Positions 34,247 through 43,865 of a DNA stretch of 60,909 nt are shown here, one piece after another. The position numbers and the translations under genes are program-made. The stretch lies in assembly GCA_017394605.1 (NCBI GenBank), contig JAFPXU010000117.1, positions 1 to 60,909 of the forward strand. The letters run 5' to 3'. The DNA is from Clostridia bacterium (GTDB taxonomy: Bacteria > Bacillota_A > Clostridia > Christensenellales > CAG-138). The notes beneath the pieces were generated by a model. The model had not been told where the DNA came from and did not search any database. It was given only the letters and a program-made list of their open reading frames with translations. Every line of letters starts with the position of its first letter. The first letter of the stretch is position 1.

Positions 34247-35284
34247 TTGAGTCGTATTCTATCGATCATTGCCGCACTAGTCGTGCTTTCCATATTCGTT
34301 ACGGTCCATGAGCTCGGACATTTCATCGTCGGCTGCCTTCTGAAGTTCAGAATCACCGGCTTTTCGATCGGCATGGGTCCGGTCCTGTTCGGCAGAGAGA
34401 AGAACGGAACGCTTTTCGCGGTCCGCGCTTTTCCGATCGGAGGCATGTGCCAGTTTTACGGAGAGGACAGCGAATCCGGATCGGGCGAAGGTTTTAACGA
34501 CCATCCGGTCTGGAAGCGGTTCCTCGTCGTACTGGCGGGCCCGGTCATGAATCTGCTGCTTGCCCTGATCCTTTCCGTCGCTGCGCTTTCCGCTTACGGG
34601 AACTATATGCCGCAGATCGCGGAGATCATGGAGGGGACACCCGCCGCGACTTCCGATCTGAAGCAGTTTGACATCGTCACGGCCGTGGACGGAACACCCG
34701 TTACGTTTTACAGCGAGGTGTTCGACATGATCACAGACTGCATGGAGGATTCCATCCACCTGACGGTGATCAGGGAAGGGCGGACCGAACATGTGACGAT
34801 CGACAACATCTACAACGAAGAGAAAGCGTCGAATTTCCTCGGCGTATCCATCTCTCCGGCACGGCTTCGGTATTCCTTCGCGAAATCGCTCATAGGCGCG
34901 TTCTCCTATGTAGGAGGCGTGATCCGCCAGACGTTCGCGTTTTTCGGCGTTCTGTTATCCGGCAAGGCGCAGCCGGGAGACGTTGCGGGACCTGTCGGAA
35001 CGATCGCGTATATCAGCGAGGCGGTCCGGTACGGGTTCGAGCCCATCCTGCAGCTTTCCATCCTGATCAACATCAGCCTCGGCATCATGAATCTTCTCCC
35101 GATCCCTGCACTTGACGGAGGGAGGATCCTGTTCTTTGTCGTGGAGGCGATCAGCGGAAAGCCGATCGACCGGAACAAGGAAGGTCTCATTCACATGATC
35201 GGCTTCATTCTTCTGATCGGTCTGATTGTGTTCCTTACCTATAACGACATTTCCAATCTGATCAGTGGGAATCTTTTGCAATGA
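34247..35284 (+). CDS. rseP: RIP metalloprotease RseP (site-2 protease family)
   Basis: 345 residues from a TTG start at 34247, chosen because AAGGAG (34234-34239) lies 7 nt upstream and MSRILSIIAALVVLS forms the first membrane helix. The zinc site HELGH is at 21-25, a PDZ domain lies in the middle (AEIMEGTPAATSDLKQFDIV), and the C-terminal NLLPIPALDGGRILF supplies the aspartate ligand. It cleaves transmembrane anti-sigma factors or signal-peptide remnants. A reading starting at 34013 would overlap dxr and is rejected. It overlaps ispG by 4 nt. Confidence 0.95.
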   Translation: MSRILSIIAALVVLSIFVTVHELGHFIVGCLLKFRITGFSIGMGPVLFGREKNGTLFAVRAFPIGGMCQFYGEDSESGSGEGFNDHPVWKRFLVVLAGPVMNLLLALILSVAALSAYGNYMPQIAEIMEGTPAATSDLKQFDIVTAVDGTPVTFYSEVFDMITDCMEDSIHLTVIREGRTEHVTIDNIYNEEKASNFLGVSISPARLRYSFAKSLIGAFSYVGGVIRQTFAFFGVLLSGKAQPGDVAGPVGTIAYISEAVRYGFEPILQLSILINISLGIMNLLPIPALDGGRILFFVVEAISGKPIDRNKEGLIHMIGFILLIGLIVFLTYNDISNLISGNLLQ

Positions 35285-36336
35285 AAACGAGAGAAGTCAG
35301 AATCGGAAACAGAACGATCGGGAACGGGAATCCCGTCCTGATTCAGTCCATGACCAACACCGACACGAAGGATACGGAACGCACGGTCGCGCAGATCCTG
35401 TCGCTCGAAGAGGCCGGATGCGACATCGTCCGCTTTACTGTTTACGATATGGATTGCGCGAAGGCGGTCGAGACGATCCGGCGATCCGTGCGCATTCCGA
35501 TCGTTGCGGACATCCATTTCGACTACCGTCTCGCGATCGCAGCGATCGAGCACGGGATCGATAAGATCCGTTTCAATCCGGGAAACATCGGGGGAAGGGA
35601 AAAGGTAGAGGAACTCGTTTCCTGCGCCAAAGCGCACCATATCCCGATCCGCATCGGCGTGAACGCCGGGTCTCTCGAAAAAGATCTGAAGGAACAGTAC
35701 GGACCGCATTCCCCGAAGGCGATGACGGAGAGCGCGCTGCGTCACGTGCGCATTCTGGAGAAGGCGGGATTTGAGGATATCGTGCTCTCACTCAAGGCAT
35801 CCACCGTACGGGATACCGTGGACGCCTACCGCATGATCAGCGGGATCGTGGATTATCCGCTGCACGTTGGCGTTACGGAGACGGGAGAGCCGGAATCCGG
35901 CATCATCAAGTCCGCTGCGGGGATCGGCGCACTGCTGCTGGACGGGATCGGCGACACGATCCGCGTCTCGCTGACGGACGATCCGGTCAGAGAGGTGACC
36001 GTAGCGCAGAAACTGCTCGCGGCGCTCGGGCTGAGAAGGGACGATGTGGACATCGTAAGCTGTCCGACCTGCGGAAGAACCAGAGTGGATCTTTTCGAAG
36101 CGGTCCGGTACGTCAACGAAAGGCTCCTTCATCAGAAAGGCTATCTTAAGGTCGCTGTCATGGGATGCGCCGTGAACGGACCCGGCGAAGCAGCGGACGC
36201 GGATATCGGGATCTGCTTCGGAAAAGACAACGGCGTGATTTTTAAAAAAGGCGTGAAGTATAAGAGCGGTCAGGTGCCGGGCATCATCGACGAGATGATT
36301 TCGGAAGCAAACCGCATGATTGAGGGAACAGACTGA
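35281..36336 (+). CDS. ispG: 4-hydroxy-3-methylbut-2-en-1-yl diphosphate synthase (flavodoxin)
   Basis: 351 residues, the short bacterial form. Cluster ligands are in VSCPTCGRTRVDL and MGCAVNGPGEAADAD; the N-terminus shows NPVLIQSMTNTDTKD. It is the penultimate MEP-pathway enzyme and needs a [4Fe-4S] cluster. It is coupled to rseP upstream, and its stop lies just before polC. Confidence 0.97.
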   Translation: MKTREVRIGNRTIGNGNPVLIQSMTNTDTKDTERTVAQILSLEEAGCDIVRFTVYDMDCAKAVETIRRSVRIPIVADIHFDYRLAIAAIEHGIDKIRFNPGNIGGREKVEELVSCAKAHHIPIRIGVNAGSLEKDLKEQYGPHSPKAMTESALRHVRILEKAGFEDIVLSLKASTVRDTVDAYRMISGIVDYPLHVGVTETGEPESGIIKSAAGIGALLLDGIGDTIRVSLTDDPVREVTVAQKLLAALGLRRDDVDIVSCPTCGRTRVDLFEAVRYVNERLLHQKGYLKVAVMGCAVNGPGEAADADIGICFGKDNGVIFKKGVKYKSGQVPGIIDEMISEANRMIEGTD

Positions 36337-36343
36337 CAGATTT

Positions 36344-39300
36344 ATGGAAGGCGCTCCGAAACCGACAGAATCCAATATGTATGTCGAAAAGGCCGTTCTG
36401 CAGAAATCGCAGAACAGGCTTGTGCTGTACTGCGCCGAAAACGTCCGCATGACGGATGCCGAGTCGGTCGATCTGATCGAGTCATACGCCAGACTGTTTC
36501 CGAACCTGCATGTTGTGCTCGGAAAGACGGGCGATGACATTCCGCAGGCTCCCATACCTCGCGAAGAAGCGCAGTCCGCGCAAGGAATGGTGTTCGCAAA
36601 AAGCGAGAAGCCTGCTGAAAAACGGGACGCTTCGATCCTTTACGGCAGCAAGATCAGGGAGACGAAGGGCATGCCGATCCACGATCTGACCGACGGGACC
36701 GGGCTGACGGTGATTTCCGGCCATATCCTTTCGGGAGAGATGAAAGAGGGATGGGCAGGCAGGCGCGGAGGCCAGCAGGGGCAGCAGCACGCGTCCTACA
36801 GGATCCAGTTTACCTTTACGGACGATACGGATTCGATCTACTGCGTGTTCAGTTTTGCGGAAGAAAGCCGTGCACAGAAGTTTTACGACCTGATCAGCCC
36901 GTACTTCGGAACAGATCAGGAGTTTCTGATCAAGGGCGTCTGCAAGATGCCGAAGTTCTCCAAGGAGATCCTGTTCTACCCGAACGATATCAATCTGACG
37001 GAGAAGAAGAAGCGGACGGATACGAGTCCGGACAAACGCGTGGAACTGCATCTGCACACCAGAATGTCGACCATGGACGGCCTGACGGACCTGACAAAAG
37101 CGTTCATGACCGCGAAGGCATTCGGACACAAGGCGCTTGCCGTGACGGATCACGGCGTCGTTCAGGCGTTTCCGGAGGCGGCAAAGGCTGCCAAGAAATC
37201 GGGCGTAAAGGCGATCTACGGCGTGGAAGGATATCTGCTGCCCGACTGTGCGTTCGTCCCGGTCACATCCGACCACGTCGTGTTCGACATCGAAACGACC
37301 GGACTCAAATACAAGAACTGCGATATCATCGAGATCGGCGCGGTAAAGGTCAGCGGCGGGGAGATCGTGGACCGGTTCCAGACGTTCGTCAACGACGGCG
37401 CCGTCATCCCGCCGAACATTTCCGCCCTGACGCATATCACAAACGACATGATCGCTGGCGCGCCTTCCTCCAATGAAGTTCTGCGCTCGTTCCGTGAATT
37501 CTGCGAAGGCTGTTATCTCGTCGCGCATAACGCGAAATTCGACACCTCGTTCATCAAGTATCACGGGGCGAAGCACGGGATCGATTTCCCGATGCCCGTA
37601 GCCGATACCCTGATGCTTTCCCGGTATCTGCTTCACGATCTTCCCAATCATAAGCTCGATACCATCTGCGAACACTTTTCGATCGATCTGTCCAATCATC
37701 ACAGAGCGAGCGACGACGCGGAGGCGACGTCAGAGATCTTCGACAGATTCTGCGGGATGATCCGCGAACTCGGAAGCGACCAGATCCCCGTCTATGAGAA
37801 TCTGGCGGAAGAAGAGGATGAAAAGACAGCGGGGCATACGAACCACATCATCATCCTCGCCAAAACGCAAGCCGGCATGAAGAATCTCTACAGGCTTGTC
37901 AGTTACGCGCATCTCGATTATTTCCGCAAAAGGCCGAGGATCCCGAAGAGCCTGCTTTCAATCTACCGCAGCGGTCTGATTCTGGGATCCGCATGCGAAC
38001 AGGGCGAGCTTTACCGCGCGATCCTTGCGGGCAGGGAAGAGGATGAGATCCGGCGCATCGCGTCGTTCTATGATTATTTCGAGATCCAGCCGGACGGGAA
38101 CAATCAGTTCATGGTCCGCGAACGGATCGTTGACTCGGTTGAAGACCTTCATGAGATAAACCGGAAGATCATTTCGCTCGGCAAGGAACTGGGAAGACCG
38201 GTCGCAGCGACCGGGGACGTGCATTTTCTGAATCCGGAGGATGCCGTTTACCGGAAGCTCCTTCTCTGCAAACTCGGGTTCAAGGACGCGGAATTCCAGG
38301 CTCCCCTGTATTTCAAGACGACCGACGAGATGCTTTCGGACTTTTCCTATCTGGACGAGGAAACGGCACGTTCCGTTGTAATCGACGTTCCGAACCGGAT
38401 CGCCGACATGTGCGACGTGCTGAAGCCGTTCCCGGACGGAACGCACGCGCCGGAGATCCCGAATGCGAGCGAGATTCTGAGGGATATGACCCTGAAGCGC
38501 GCCCATGAGATCTATGGCGATCCGCTACCGGATCTGATCCAGAAACGTCTTGACAAGGAACTGACATCCATCATCGGCAACGGATTCGCTTCCCTTTACC
38601 TGATGGCGCAGCGTCTCGTGCACAAGTCCGAGTCGGACGGCTATCTGGTCGGATCCAGGGGATCCGTCGGTTCGTCCTTTGTCGCTACGATGGCAGGGAT
38701 CACGGAAGTCAATCCGCTTCCCGCACATTACGTCTGCCCGAAGTGCAAGTACACGGAATTCAATTCAGTCCAGATGGACTCTGCGTGCGGACTTGATATG
38801 CCGGACAAAAACTGCCCGAAATGCGGCACGCTGCTTAAAAAGCAGGGATTCGACATTCCGTTCGAAGTCTTCCTTGGATTCCACGGAGACAAGACGCCGG
38901 ATATCGATCTTAACTTCTCGGGCGAGTATCAGCCCATCGCGCACAAGTACGTGGAAGAGATGTTCGGAAAAGGACATGCTTTCCGTGCCGGAACCATTTC
39001 AGGCCTTGCGGAAAGGAAAGCGTTCGAGTGTATCTTCCATTATCAGGACGAAACCGGAACGGTGTTCCGCAACGCGGAGATGGAGCGTCTATGCAAGGGA
39101 TGCCTGAACGTCAAGGTGACTACCGGACAGCATCCGGGCGGCATCGTCATCGTCCCGAAGGAGGACGATATCCTCGATTACACGCCGGTACAGTATCCCG
39201 CCGACAAGCAGGATAAAAACACCATCACCACCCATTTCGATTTCCACGCGATGGACGACCGTCTCGTCAAGCTTGACATCCTTGGTCACGACGATCCGAC

Positions 39301-40330
39301 CGCCATCCGAATGCTGCAGGACGTGACAGGCATCAACCCGAGGACCATCCCGCTGGACGACCCCGAAACGAGAAGCCTGTTCTCATCGCCTGAGGCGCTC
39401 GGAATCGACCTTTCCAAGATCAACTGCACCGTCGGATCTCTGGGCGTTCCGGAATTCGGTACGGAATTCGTACGCGGAGTTCTGGAAAGCACGAAACCGA
39501 CCACGATGGAAGAGTTTGTCCGTATTTCCGGCCTCACGCACGGAACGGACGTCTGGCTGAACAACGCGGAGCCTCTCGTCACGAACCATATCGCCAAGCT
39601 TTCAGAGGTCCTCTGCACGCGTGACGATATCATGAATTACCTGATCGCGCACGGCATGGACGCTTCGGTTTCCTTCTCGATCATGGAGAAGGTGCGTAAG
39701 GGAAAGGGGCTGTCGGAGGAGCATGAGAAGGCGCTGGCCGACGGCAACATACCGGAATGGTTCATCGATTCCTGCAAAAAGATCAAATACATGTTTCCGA
39801 GAGGACACGCGGTCGCCTACGTTACGATGGCATTCCGGATCGCGTACTTCAAGGTGCATTACCCGCTCGCGTTCTACGCGGTCTATTTCTCCGTCCGCGC
39901 CGATATCTTCGACGTGACGAAATCGCTCGGCGGACCGGAGAAGGTACTCGCGGTCATCAAGGAACTCAGCAAGGATTCCCAGAATAAGGAAGCCGCTGAA
40001 AAGAAACGCGACCGCGAACTCCAGACGATCCTTGAGCTGGTATACGAGATGAATCTCAGGGGGATCGAGCTGCTTCCGGTCGACATCTACAAATCGGACG
40101 CGACGAAGTTCCTGATCGAAGGGAACGCGCTGAGACCGCCGTTCAATTCCATTCCCGGGATCGGCGATACCGCCGCTATCTCGATCGTCAAGAACAGGGG
40201 GGACAGCAGATTTGTTTCCGTTGAGGACTTCCAGAACAGAACGGGCGCCAACACGGGTGTTACCGCCATGCTGGAAGAGTGCGGATGTTTTATGAATCTT
40301 CCGAAAACAAATCAGATATCACTGTTTTGA
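36344..40330 (+). CDS. polC: DNA polymerase III alpha subunit, PolC type
   Basis: 1328 residues, slightly shorter than many PolC proteins (about 1430). In order: an OB-type domain near 120-220, PHP domain (ELHLHTRMSTMDGL near 235), inserted DEDDh 3'-5' exonuclease (FDIETTGLKYKN near 314, with HNAKFDTSF), a zinc module CPKC...CPKCG near 797-825, the palm aspartates in GDKTPDIDLNFSGEY near 850, and the finger and helix-hairpin-helix end. It is the replicative polymerase of low-GC Gram-positives. The ATG at 36344 is chosen over an in-frame TTG at 36320; neither has a strong ribosome-binding site. The short N-terminus may reflect a reduced domain I. Confidence 0.95.
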   Translation: MEGAPKPTESNMYVEKAVLQKSQNRLVLYCAENVRMTDAESVDLIESYARLFPNLHVVLGKTGDDIPQAPIPREEAQSAQGMVFAKSEKPAEKRDASILYGSKIRETKGMPIHDLTDGTGLTVISGHILSGEMKEGWAGRRGGQQGQQHASYRIQFTFTDDTDSIYCVFSFAEESRAQKFYDLISPYFGTDQEFLIKGVCKMPKFSKEILFYPNDINLTEKKKRTDTSPDKRVELHLHTRMSTMDGLTDLTKAFMTAKAFGHKALAVTDHGVVQAFPEAAKAAKKSGVKAIYGVEGYLLPDCAFVPVTSDHVVFDIETTGLKYKNCDIIEIGAVKVSGGEIVDRFQTFVNDGAVIPPNISALTHITNDMIAGAPSSNEVLRSFREFCEGCYLVAHNAKFDTSFIKYHGAKHGIDFPMPVADTLMLSRYLLHDLPNHKLDTICEHFSIDLSNHHRASDDAEATSEIFDRFCGMIRELGSDQIPVYENLAEEEDEKTAGHTNHIIILAKTQAGMKNLYRLVSYAHLDYFRKRPRIPKSLLSIYRSGLILGSACEQGELYRAILAGREEDEIRRIASFYDYFEIQPDGNNQFMVRERIVDSVEDLHEINRKIISLGKELGRPVAATGDVHFLNPEDAVYRKLLLCKLGFKDAEFQAPLYFKTTDEMLSDFSYLDEETARSVVIDVPNRIADMCDVLKPFPDGTHAPEIPNASEILRDMTLKRAHEIYGDPLPDLIQKRLDKELTSIIGNGFASLYLMAQRLVHKSESDGYLVGSRGSVGSSFVATMAGITEVNPLPAHYVCPKCKYTEFNSVQMDSACGLDMPDKNCPKCGTLLKKQGFDIPFEVFLGFHGDKTPDIDLNFSGEYQPIAHKYVEEMFGKGHAFRAGTISGLAERKAFECIFHYQDETGTVFRNAEMERLCKGCLNVKVTTGQHPGGIVIVPKEDDILDYTPVQYPADKQDKNTITTHFDFHAMDDRLVKLDILGHDDPTAIRMLQDVTGINPRTIPLDDPETRSLFSSPEALGIDLSKINCTVGSLGVPEFGTEFVRGVLESTKPTTMEEFVRISGLTHGTDVWLNNAEPLVTNHIAKLSEVLCTRDDIMNYLIAHGMDASVSFSIMEKVRKGKGLSEEHEKALADGNIPEWFIDSCKKIKYMFPRGHAVAYVTMAFRIAYFKVHYPLAFYAVYFSVRADIFDVTKSLGGPEKVLAVIKELSKDSQNKEAAEKKRDRELQTILELVYEMNLRGIELLPVDIYKSDATKFLIEGNALRPPFNSIPGIGDTAAISIVKNRGDSRFVSVEDFQNRTGANTGVTAMLEECGCFMNLPKTNQISLF

Positions 40331-40332
40331 AC

Positions 40333-40361
40333 TTGACGCTGATTTTATGGTTTTGTATAAT
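40333..40361 (+). promoter_or_regulatory. RNase Y promoter
   Basis: TTGACG (40333-40338), a 17-bp spacer and a perfect TATAAT (40356-40361). It starts two bases after the polC stop, so no terminator separates polC from this unit other than the attenuator below. Confidence 0.9.
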
Positions 40362-40367
40362 AGTTTA

Positions 40368-40505
40368 GTAAAAGAATACCTGCACTTTTAGTGCGTTCAT
40401 ATAGATATCTAATCGATTTTTAAAGCGATGCTTTTTTTGTGATATACACTATCTACGGAACGTTTTACCGGGCAGGTATTCTGTCCGGTTATTTTTTTTT
40501 TGAAT
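40368..40505 (+). promoter_or_regulatory. candidate riboswitch or attenuator in the RNase Y leader
   Basis: The leader can adopt two exclusive folds. The antiterminator fold is closed by a perfect 10-bp helix, GAATACCTGC (40374-40383) with GCAGGTATTC (40472-40481). It encloses a small hairpin (CAC/GTG, 40384-40393) and a long arm formed by CGTTC (40394-40398) with GAACG (40458-40462) and TAGATA (40402-40407) with TATCTA (40450-40455), that is, a three-way junction. The terminator fold uses the same 40472-40481 strand. No known riboswitch class was recognised by eye. Readthrough would require stabilising the closing helix, so a ligand or protein would act as an ON signal (inference). Confidence 0.6.
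40467..40501 (+). terminator. attenuator terminator before rny
   Basis: A 9-bp stem with one G-U pair (40467-40475 with 40481-40489, loop GTATT) is followed by TATTTTTTTTTT. It lies inside the rny leader, 17 nt before the start codon, and also stops polC readthrough. Confidence 0.9.
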
Positions 40506-40517
40506 GGAGAATGGCAT

Positions 40518-42059
40518 ATGTCTTTGTGGTTGACGATATTGATTGCATTGATAGCCGGCCTGATCTGCCTGTTCATCGGATATTACTACAGAAAGAACGT
40601 GGCGGAAGCGAAGATAGAGAAAGCGGAAGAAACCGTCAAGAAACTCTATGACGACGCGAAAGGAAAAGCGGCTGACATTAAGAAGGAAATGATCCTCGAG
40701 GCGAAAGAGGAAGTTATCAAGATCCGGAACGAAGCGGAACGCGAGAACCGCGAACGTCGCAACGAACTCCAGAAAACGGAAAGAAGGCTGTTCCAGCGCG
40801 AAGAGGTCATCGATAAGAAACTGGACGGCATCGAACTGAGAGAGAAGGCGCTTGCCAACAAGGAAGCGGATGTCGAAAGAATGGAGAACGACATCTCCGA
40901 GATCAAGCAGCAGCAGCTGCACGAACTGGAACGGATCTCCGGCATGTCCATGGAGACCGCAAAGCAGATCCTTCTGGAAAACGTGGAACAGGAAGCGCGT
41001 CATGACGCGGCGGTCCTGATCAGGGACATCGAGGCGAAGACAAAGGAGGAAGCGGACAAGAAGGCGAGGAACATCATCACGATGGCGATCCAGCGCTGTG
41101 CCGCCGATCAGGTTGCGGAAGCGACCGTATCCGTCGTGCCCCTCCCGAATGACGAAATGAAAGGCCGCATCATCGGCCGTGAGGGCAGAAATATCCGCGC
41201 TCTGGAAACCGCGACCGGCATCGACCTGATCATCGACGATACGCCGGAAGCCGTGATCCTTTCCGGATTTGATCCCGTCCGTCGTGAGATCGCGCGAATC
41301 GCTCTGGAGAAACTCATCCTGGACGGACGTATCCATCCAGCGCGTATCGAGGAAATGGTCGAGAAGGCGAAAAAGGAAGTGGATGCCGCGATCCGCGAAG
41401 CGGGCGAACAGGCTGTTCTGAGCACCGGCGTCAACGGACTGCATCACGAGCTGATCCGTCTGCTCGGCAGAATGCGCTACCGCACGAGCTATGGTCAGAA
41501 CGTACTGAACCATTCCATCGAGGTTTCCCATCTTGCCGGCCTCATGGCAAGCGAGATCGGCGCGAATGTCGCGCTGGCGAAGAGAGCGGGCCTGCTGCAT
41601 GATATCGGCAAATCCATCGATCATGAGGTCGAGGGCGCTCATTCCCAGATCGGTGCGGATCTTGCCAAGAAGTACAGAGAAAGCAATCAGGTCGTCCACG
41701 CGATCATGGCACATCACGGAGACGTGGAGCCGACGACAATCGAGGCTGTGCTTGTCCAGGCCGCCGACGCCATTTCCGCTGCAAGGCCGGGCGCGCGCAG
41801 AGAAACGCTCGAGACTTACATCAAGCGTCTGGAGAAACTGGAAGAGATCGCCAATTCGTTTGACGGCGTCGATTCCTCATACGCAATCCAGGCCGGACGC
41901 GAAGTCCGCATCATCGTCAAGCCCGAGCAGGTCAACGACGCGGATACCGTCCTGATCGCCAGGGACATCGCCAAGCGCATCGAGGATGAACTTGAGTATC
42001 CGGGACAGATCAAGGTCAACGTCATCCGCGAGACCCGCACGGTCGATTACGCGAAATAA
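40518..42059 (+). CDS. rny: ribonuclease Y
   Basis: 513 residues. One N-terminal membrane helix ([19 protein letters not shown]) is followed by a long coiled coil (about 30-200), a KH domain ([19 protein letters not shown]) and an HD endonuclease domain ([18 protein letters not shown]). RNase Y starts mRNA decay in Firmicutes and anchors the degradosome-like network at the membrane. GGAGA (40506-40510) sets the ATG at 40518. Expression is probably controlled by the terminator-containing leader. YlbF, a member of a complex that steers RNase Y in Bacillus, is encoded 10 kb away. Confidence 0.97.
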   Translation: MSLWLTILIALIAGLICLFIGYYYRKNVAEAKIEKAEETVKKLYDDAKGKAADIKKEMILEAKEEVIKIRNEAERENRERRNELQKTERRLFQREEVIDKKLDGIELREKALANKEADVERMENDISEIKQQQLHELERISGMSMETAKQILLENVEQEARHDAAVLIRDIEAKTKEEADKKARNIITMAIQRCAADQVAEATVSVVPLPNDEMKGRIIGREGRNIRALETATGIDLIIDDTPEAVILSGFDPVRREIARIALEKLILDGRIHPARIEEMVEKAKKEVDAAIREAGEQAVLSTGVNGLHHELIRLLGRMRYRTSYGQNVLNHSIEVSHLAGLMASEIGANVALAKRAGLLHDIGKSIDHEVEGAHSQIGADLAKKYRESNQVVHAIMAHHGDVEPTTIEAVLVQAADAISAARPGARRETLETYIKRLEKLEEIANSFDGVDSSYAIQAGREVRIIVKPEQVNDADTVLIARDIAKRIEDELEYPGQIKVNVIRETRTVDYAK

Positions 42060-42081
42060 ACATCTGAAGTCACTGTTTTTG

Positions 42082-42110
42082 AAAGGATATGTTGCGGCAT
42101 ATCCTTTTTT
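42082..42110 (+). terminator. terminator after rny
   Basis: A 10-bp stem AAAGGATATG (42082-42091) with CATATCCTTT (42098-42107) continues into a T-run. The ribosome-binding site of the dipeptidase (AAGGAGG, 42112-42118) begins only two bases after, so the downstream gene depends on readthrough or an unseen promoter. Confidence 0.85.
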
Positions 42111-42122
42111 CAAGGAGGAACC

Positions 42123-43052
42123 ATGCTTTTTCCCGCTGCGGACGGACACTGCGATTATCTCTACGGACAGATCAATTCGAATTATGATCTGAGCCGGCCC
42201 GTTTCTTCACAGGCGATCCGTTTGAAAGACATGAAGGAAGGAAATGTAAAGCTTCAGTTTTTTGCCGTTTGGATCGATATGAAGATAAAGATCCCGCCGC
42301 TTCACCAGGCCATGAGCATGATCGACGCGTATCATGAGAATTTGGAACGGTATCCGGACGATCTGTGCGTGCTGACGAAGGATTATATGCCGGATTCCTC
42401 AAAGATCGCGACTGTTCTGTCGATAGAAGGGGGAGAGGCGATCGACGGAAGCCTGATGATCCTCCACGATATGTACCGTCTCGGCGTTAGAGCCATGACG
42501 CTGACATGGAATTACAACAATGAGCTTGCAGGCGCGGCGCTCGCGTTCGGAAACAAAGGCCTGTCATCGCTAGGCAAGGATGTCGTGAAAGAGATGAACC
42601 GTCTAGGAATCGCCGTGGACGTTTCGCACCTGAGCGACAGGGGCGTCAATGATATTCTGGCTCTATCCGGGGAACCCATTTTCGCTTCGCATTCGAACGC
42701 CAGGAGCGTTTTCTCGTCCAACCGCTCGCTTTCGGACGAACATATCCGTGAGATCGCGCGGCGCGGCGGAACGATAGGCGTCAACTTTTATTACAAGCAG
42801 CTGTCAAAGAAGCCTGTCGCGGATTATGACGATATCATCGATCACATGATCCATATCGCGGAAGTGGGCGGAATTGGATGCTGTGCCGTTGGGTCGGATT
42901 TTGACGGAATGCCCGTTTATCCGACAGGGCTCAGTACGAGCAAAGGTCTTCCCGGGCTTGCGGACCGCATGCTGGAACGCGGTTTTACGGAACAGGAAGT
43001 CTCGGCTGTCTTTTATCAGAATCTTCACGATTATATCGTCAGATATGTTTGA
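42123..43052 (+). CDS. M19 (renal dipeptidase-type) membrane dipeptidase
   Basis: 309 residues with the binuclear-zinc signatures of peptidase M19: DGHCD near the start, SIEGGEA (bridging Glu), DVSHLSD, ASHSNARSV and GSDFDG. No signal peptide is seen, so it is probably cytosolic in spite of the family name. It hydrolyses dipeptides, often with D-residues. A strong ribosome-binding site precedes it, placed directly behind the rny terminator. Confidence 0.9.
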   Translation: MLFPAADGHCDYLYGQINSNYDLSRPVSSQAIRLKDMKEGNVKLQFFAVWIDMKIKIPPLHQAMSMIDAYHENLERYPDDLCVLTKDYMPDSSKIATVLSIEGGEAIDGSLMILHDMYRLGVRAMTLTWNYNNELAGAALAFGNKGLSSLGKDVVKEMNRLGIAVDVSHLSDRGVNDILALSGEPIFASHSNARSVFSSNRSLSDEHIREIARRGGTIGVNFYYKQLSKKPVADYDDIIDHMIHIAEVGGIGCCAVGSDFDGMPVYPTGLSTSKGLPGLADRMLERGFTEQEVSAVFYQNLHDYIVRYV

Positions 43053-43078
43053 CATCCGTCAATATGCGGTGTTATAAT
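43049..43078 (+). promoter_or_regulatory. tRNA-Trp promoter
   Basis: Consensus TTGACA (43049-43054), an 18-bp spacer and TATAAT (43073-43078). The -35 overlaps the dipeptidase stop. Confidence 0.9.
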
Positions 43079-43095
43079 CGCACTGTTGCAGAATT

Positions 43096-43169
43096 AGGGG
43101 CATGATGTAATGGTAACATAGCGGTCTCCAAAACCGTTCTTCTGAGTTCGAATCTTAGTGCCCCTGCCA
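43096..43169 (+). tRNA. tRNA-Trp (anticodon CCA)
   Basis: The acceptor stem AGGGGCA (43096-43102) pairs with TGCCCCT (43159-43165), with discriminator G and an encoded CCA end (43167-43169). The anticodon CCA is at 43138-43140 in loop CTCCAAA, and the T-arm carries GTTCGAAT. It has its own promoter and terminator and is the only tRNA gene in the window. Confidence 0.97.
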
Positions 43170-43170
43170 A

Positions 43171-43210
43171 AAAACCTCTTTTGTCCTGTGAAGGCGGAAG
43201 AGGTTTTTTT
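43171..43210 (+). terminator. terminator after tRNA-Trp
   Basis: The stem AAAACCTCTT (43171-43180) pairs with AAGAGGTTTT (43198-43207), followed by T residues; it begins one base after the CCA end. Confidence 0.93.
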
Positions 43211-43270
43211 ATCGGGATCCCGTTTGTTAATCAGCAAAGGAACGGATGAAGTTCAGGATAAGTCATTGGA

Positions 43271-43394
43271 TTGTGCAATTATCCCCGGGACAGTATAATA
43301 ATGATCAGGACGGACTGATTGTCAAATCATGCTGATTCGTTATTCTGAATACCGACAAAAATATATATAATATATAATTTAGCTGTGCAGGTTT
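43271..43394 (+). promoter_or_regulatory. rnhA upstream region with candidate promoters
   Basis: One candidate is TTGTGC (43271-43276), a 17-bp spacer and TATAAT (43294-43299). Nearer the gene, overlapping TATAAT boxes at 43366-43371 and 43373-43378 have only a weak -35 (TTCTGA at 43343-43348). Between them lies a short ATCAG/CTGAT hairpin near 43303-43319. No ORF or recognised RNA was found. Confidence 0.45.
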
Positions 43395-43853
43395 ATGAGA
43401 AGAAAAAAAGTCACAATCTATACAGACGGCGCCTGTTCCGGCAATCCCGGTCCGGGCGGCTGGGGCGTTGTTCTGATGTACCGTCAGAACCGCAAGGAAC
43501 TGAACGGCGGCGAAGCGTACACGACAAACAACCGCATGGAGATCACGGCTGTAATCAGAGGTCTGGAAGCGCTCAGGGAACCGTGCGACGTGGACGTATA
43601 TACGGACAGCGCGTACGTCTGCAACGCGTTTCAGAATCAGTGGCTGGACAGATGGTTGATGAACGGCTGGAAAACGTCTCAGAAAAAAGACGTGGAAAAC
43701 CGCGATCTGTGGGAACAGCTGTTAAAACTGACGCAAACGCACAACATGTCGATCCATAAAGTGAAAGGCCACGCAGACAACGAATTCAATAACCGCTGCG
43801 ACGAACTGGCCAGAGCAGCCATCAAAGAGCTGCCAAAAGAGCCGATTTCTTAA
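43395..43853 (+). CDS. rnhA: ribonuclease HI
   Basis: 152 residues. The catalytic carboxylates are in IYTDGACSGNPGPGG (D11), NNRMEITAVI (Glu), VYTDSAYV (Asp) and the C-terminal CDELAR (Asp), and the basic handle WLMNGWKTSQKK is present. It removes RNA from RNA-DNA hybrids. The start is the ATG at 43395. It precedes a tyrosine-recombinase gene, separated by the inverted repeat at 43866. Confidence 0.96.
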   Translation: MRRKKVTIYTDGACSGNPGPGGWGVVLMYRQNRKELNGGEAYTTNNRMEITAVIRGLEALREPCDVDVYTDSAYVCNAFQNQWLDRWLMNGWKTSQKKDVENRDLWEQLLKLTQTHNMSIHKVKGHADNEFNNRCDELARAAIKELPKEPIS

Positions 43854-43865
43854 TTTTCTGTTACT

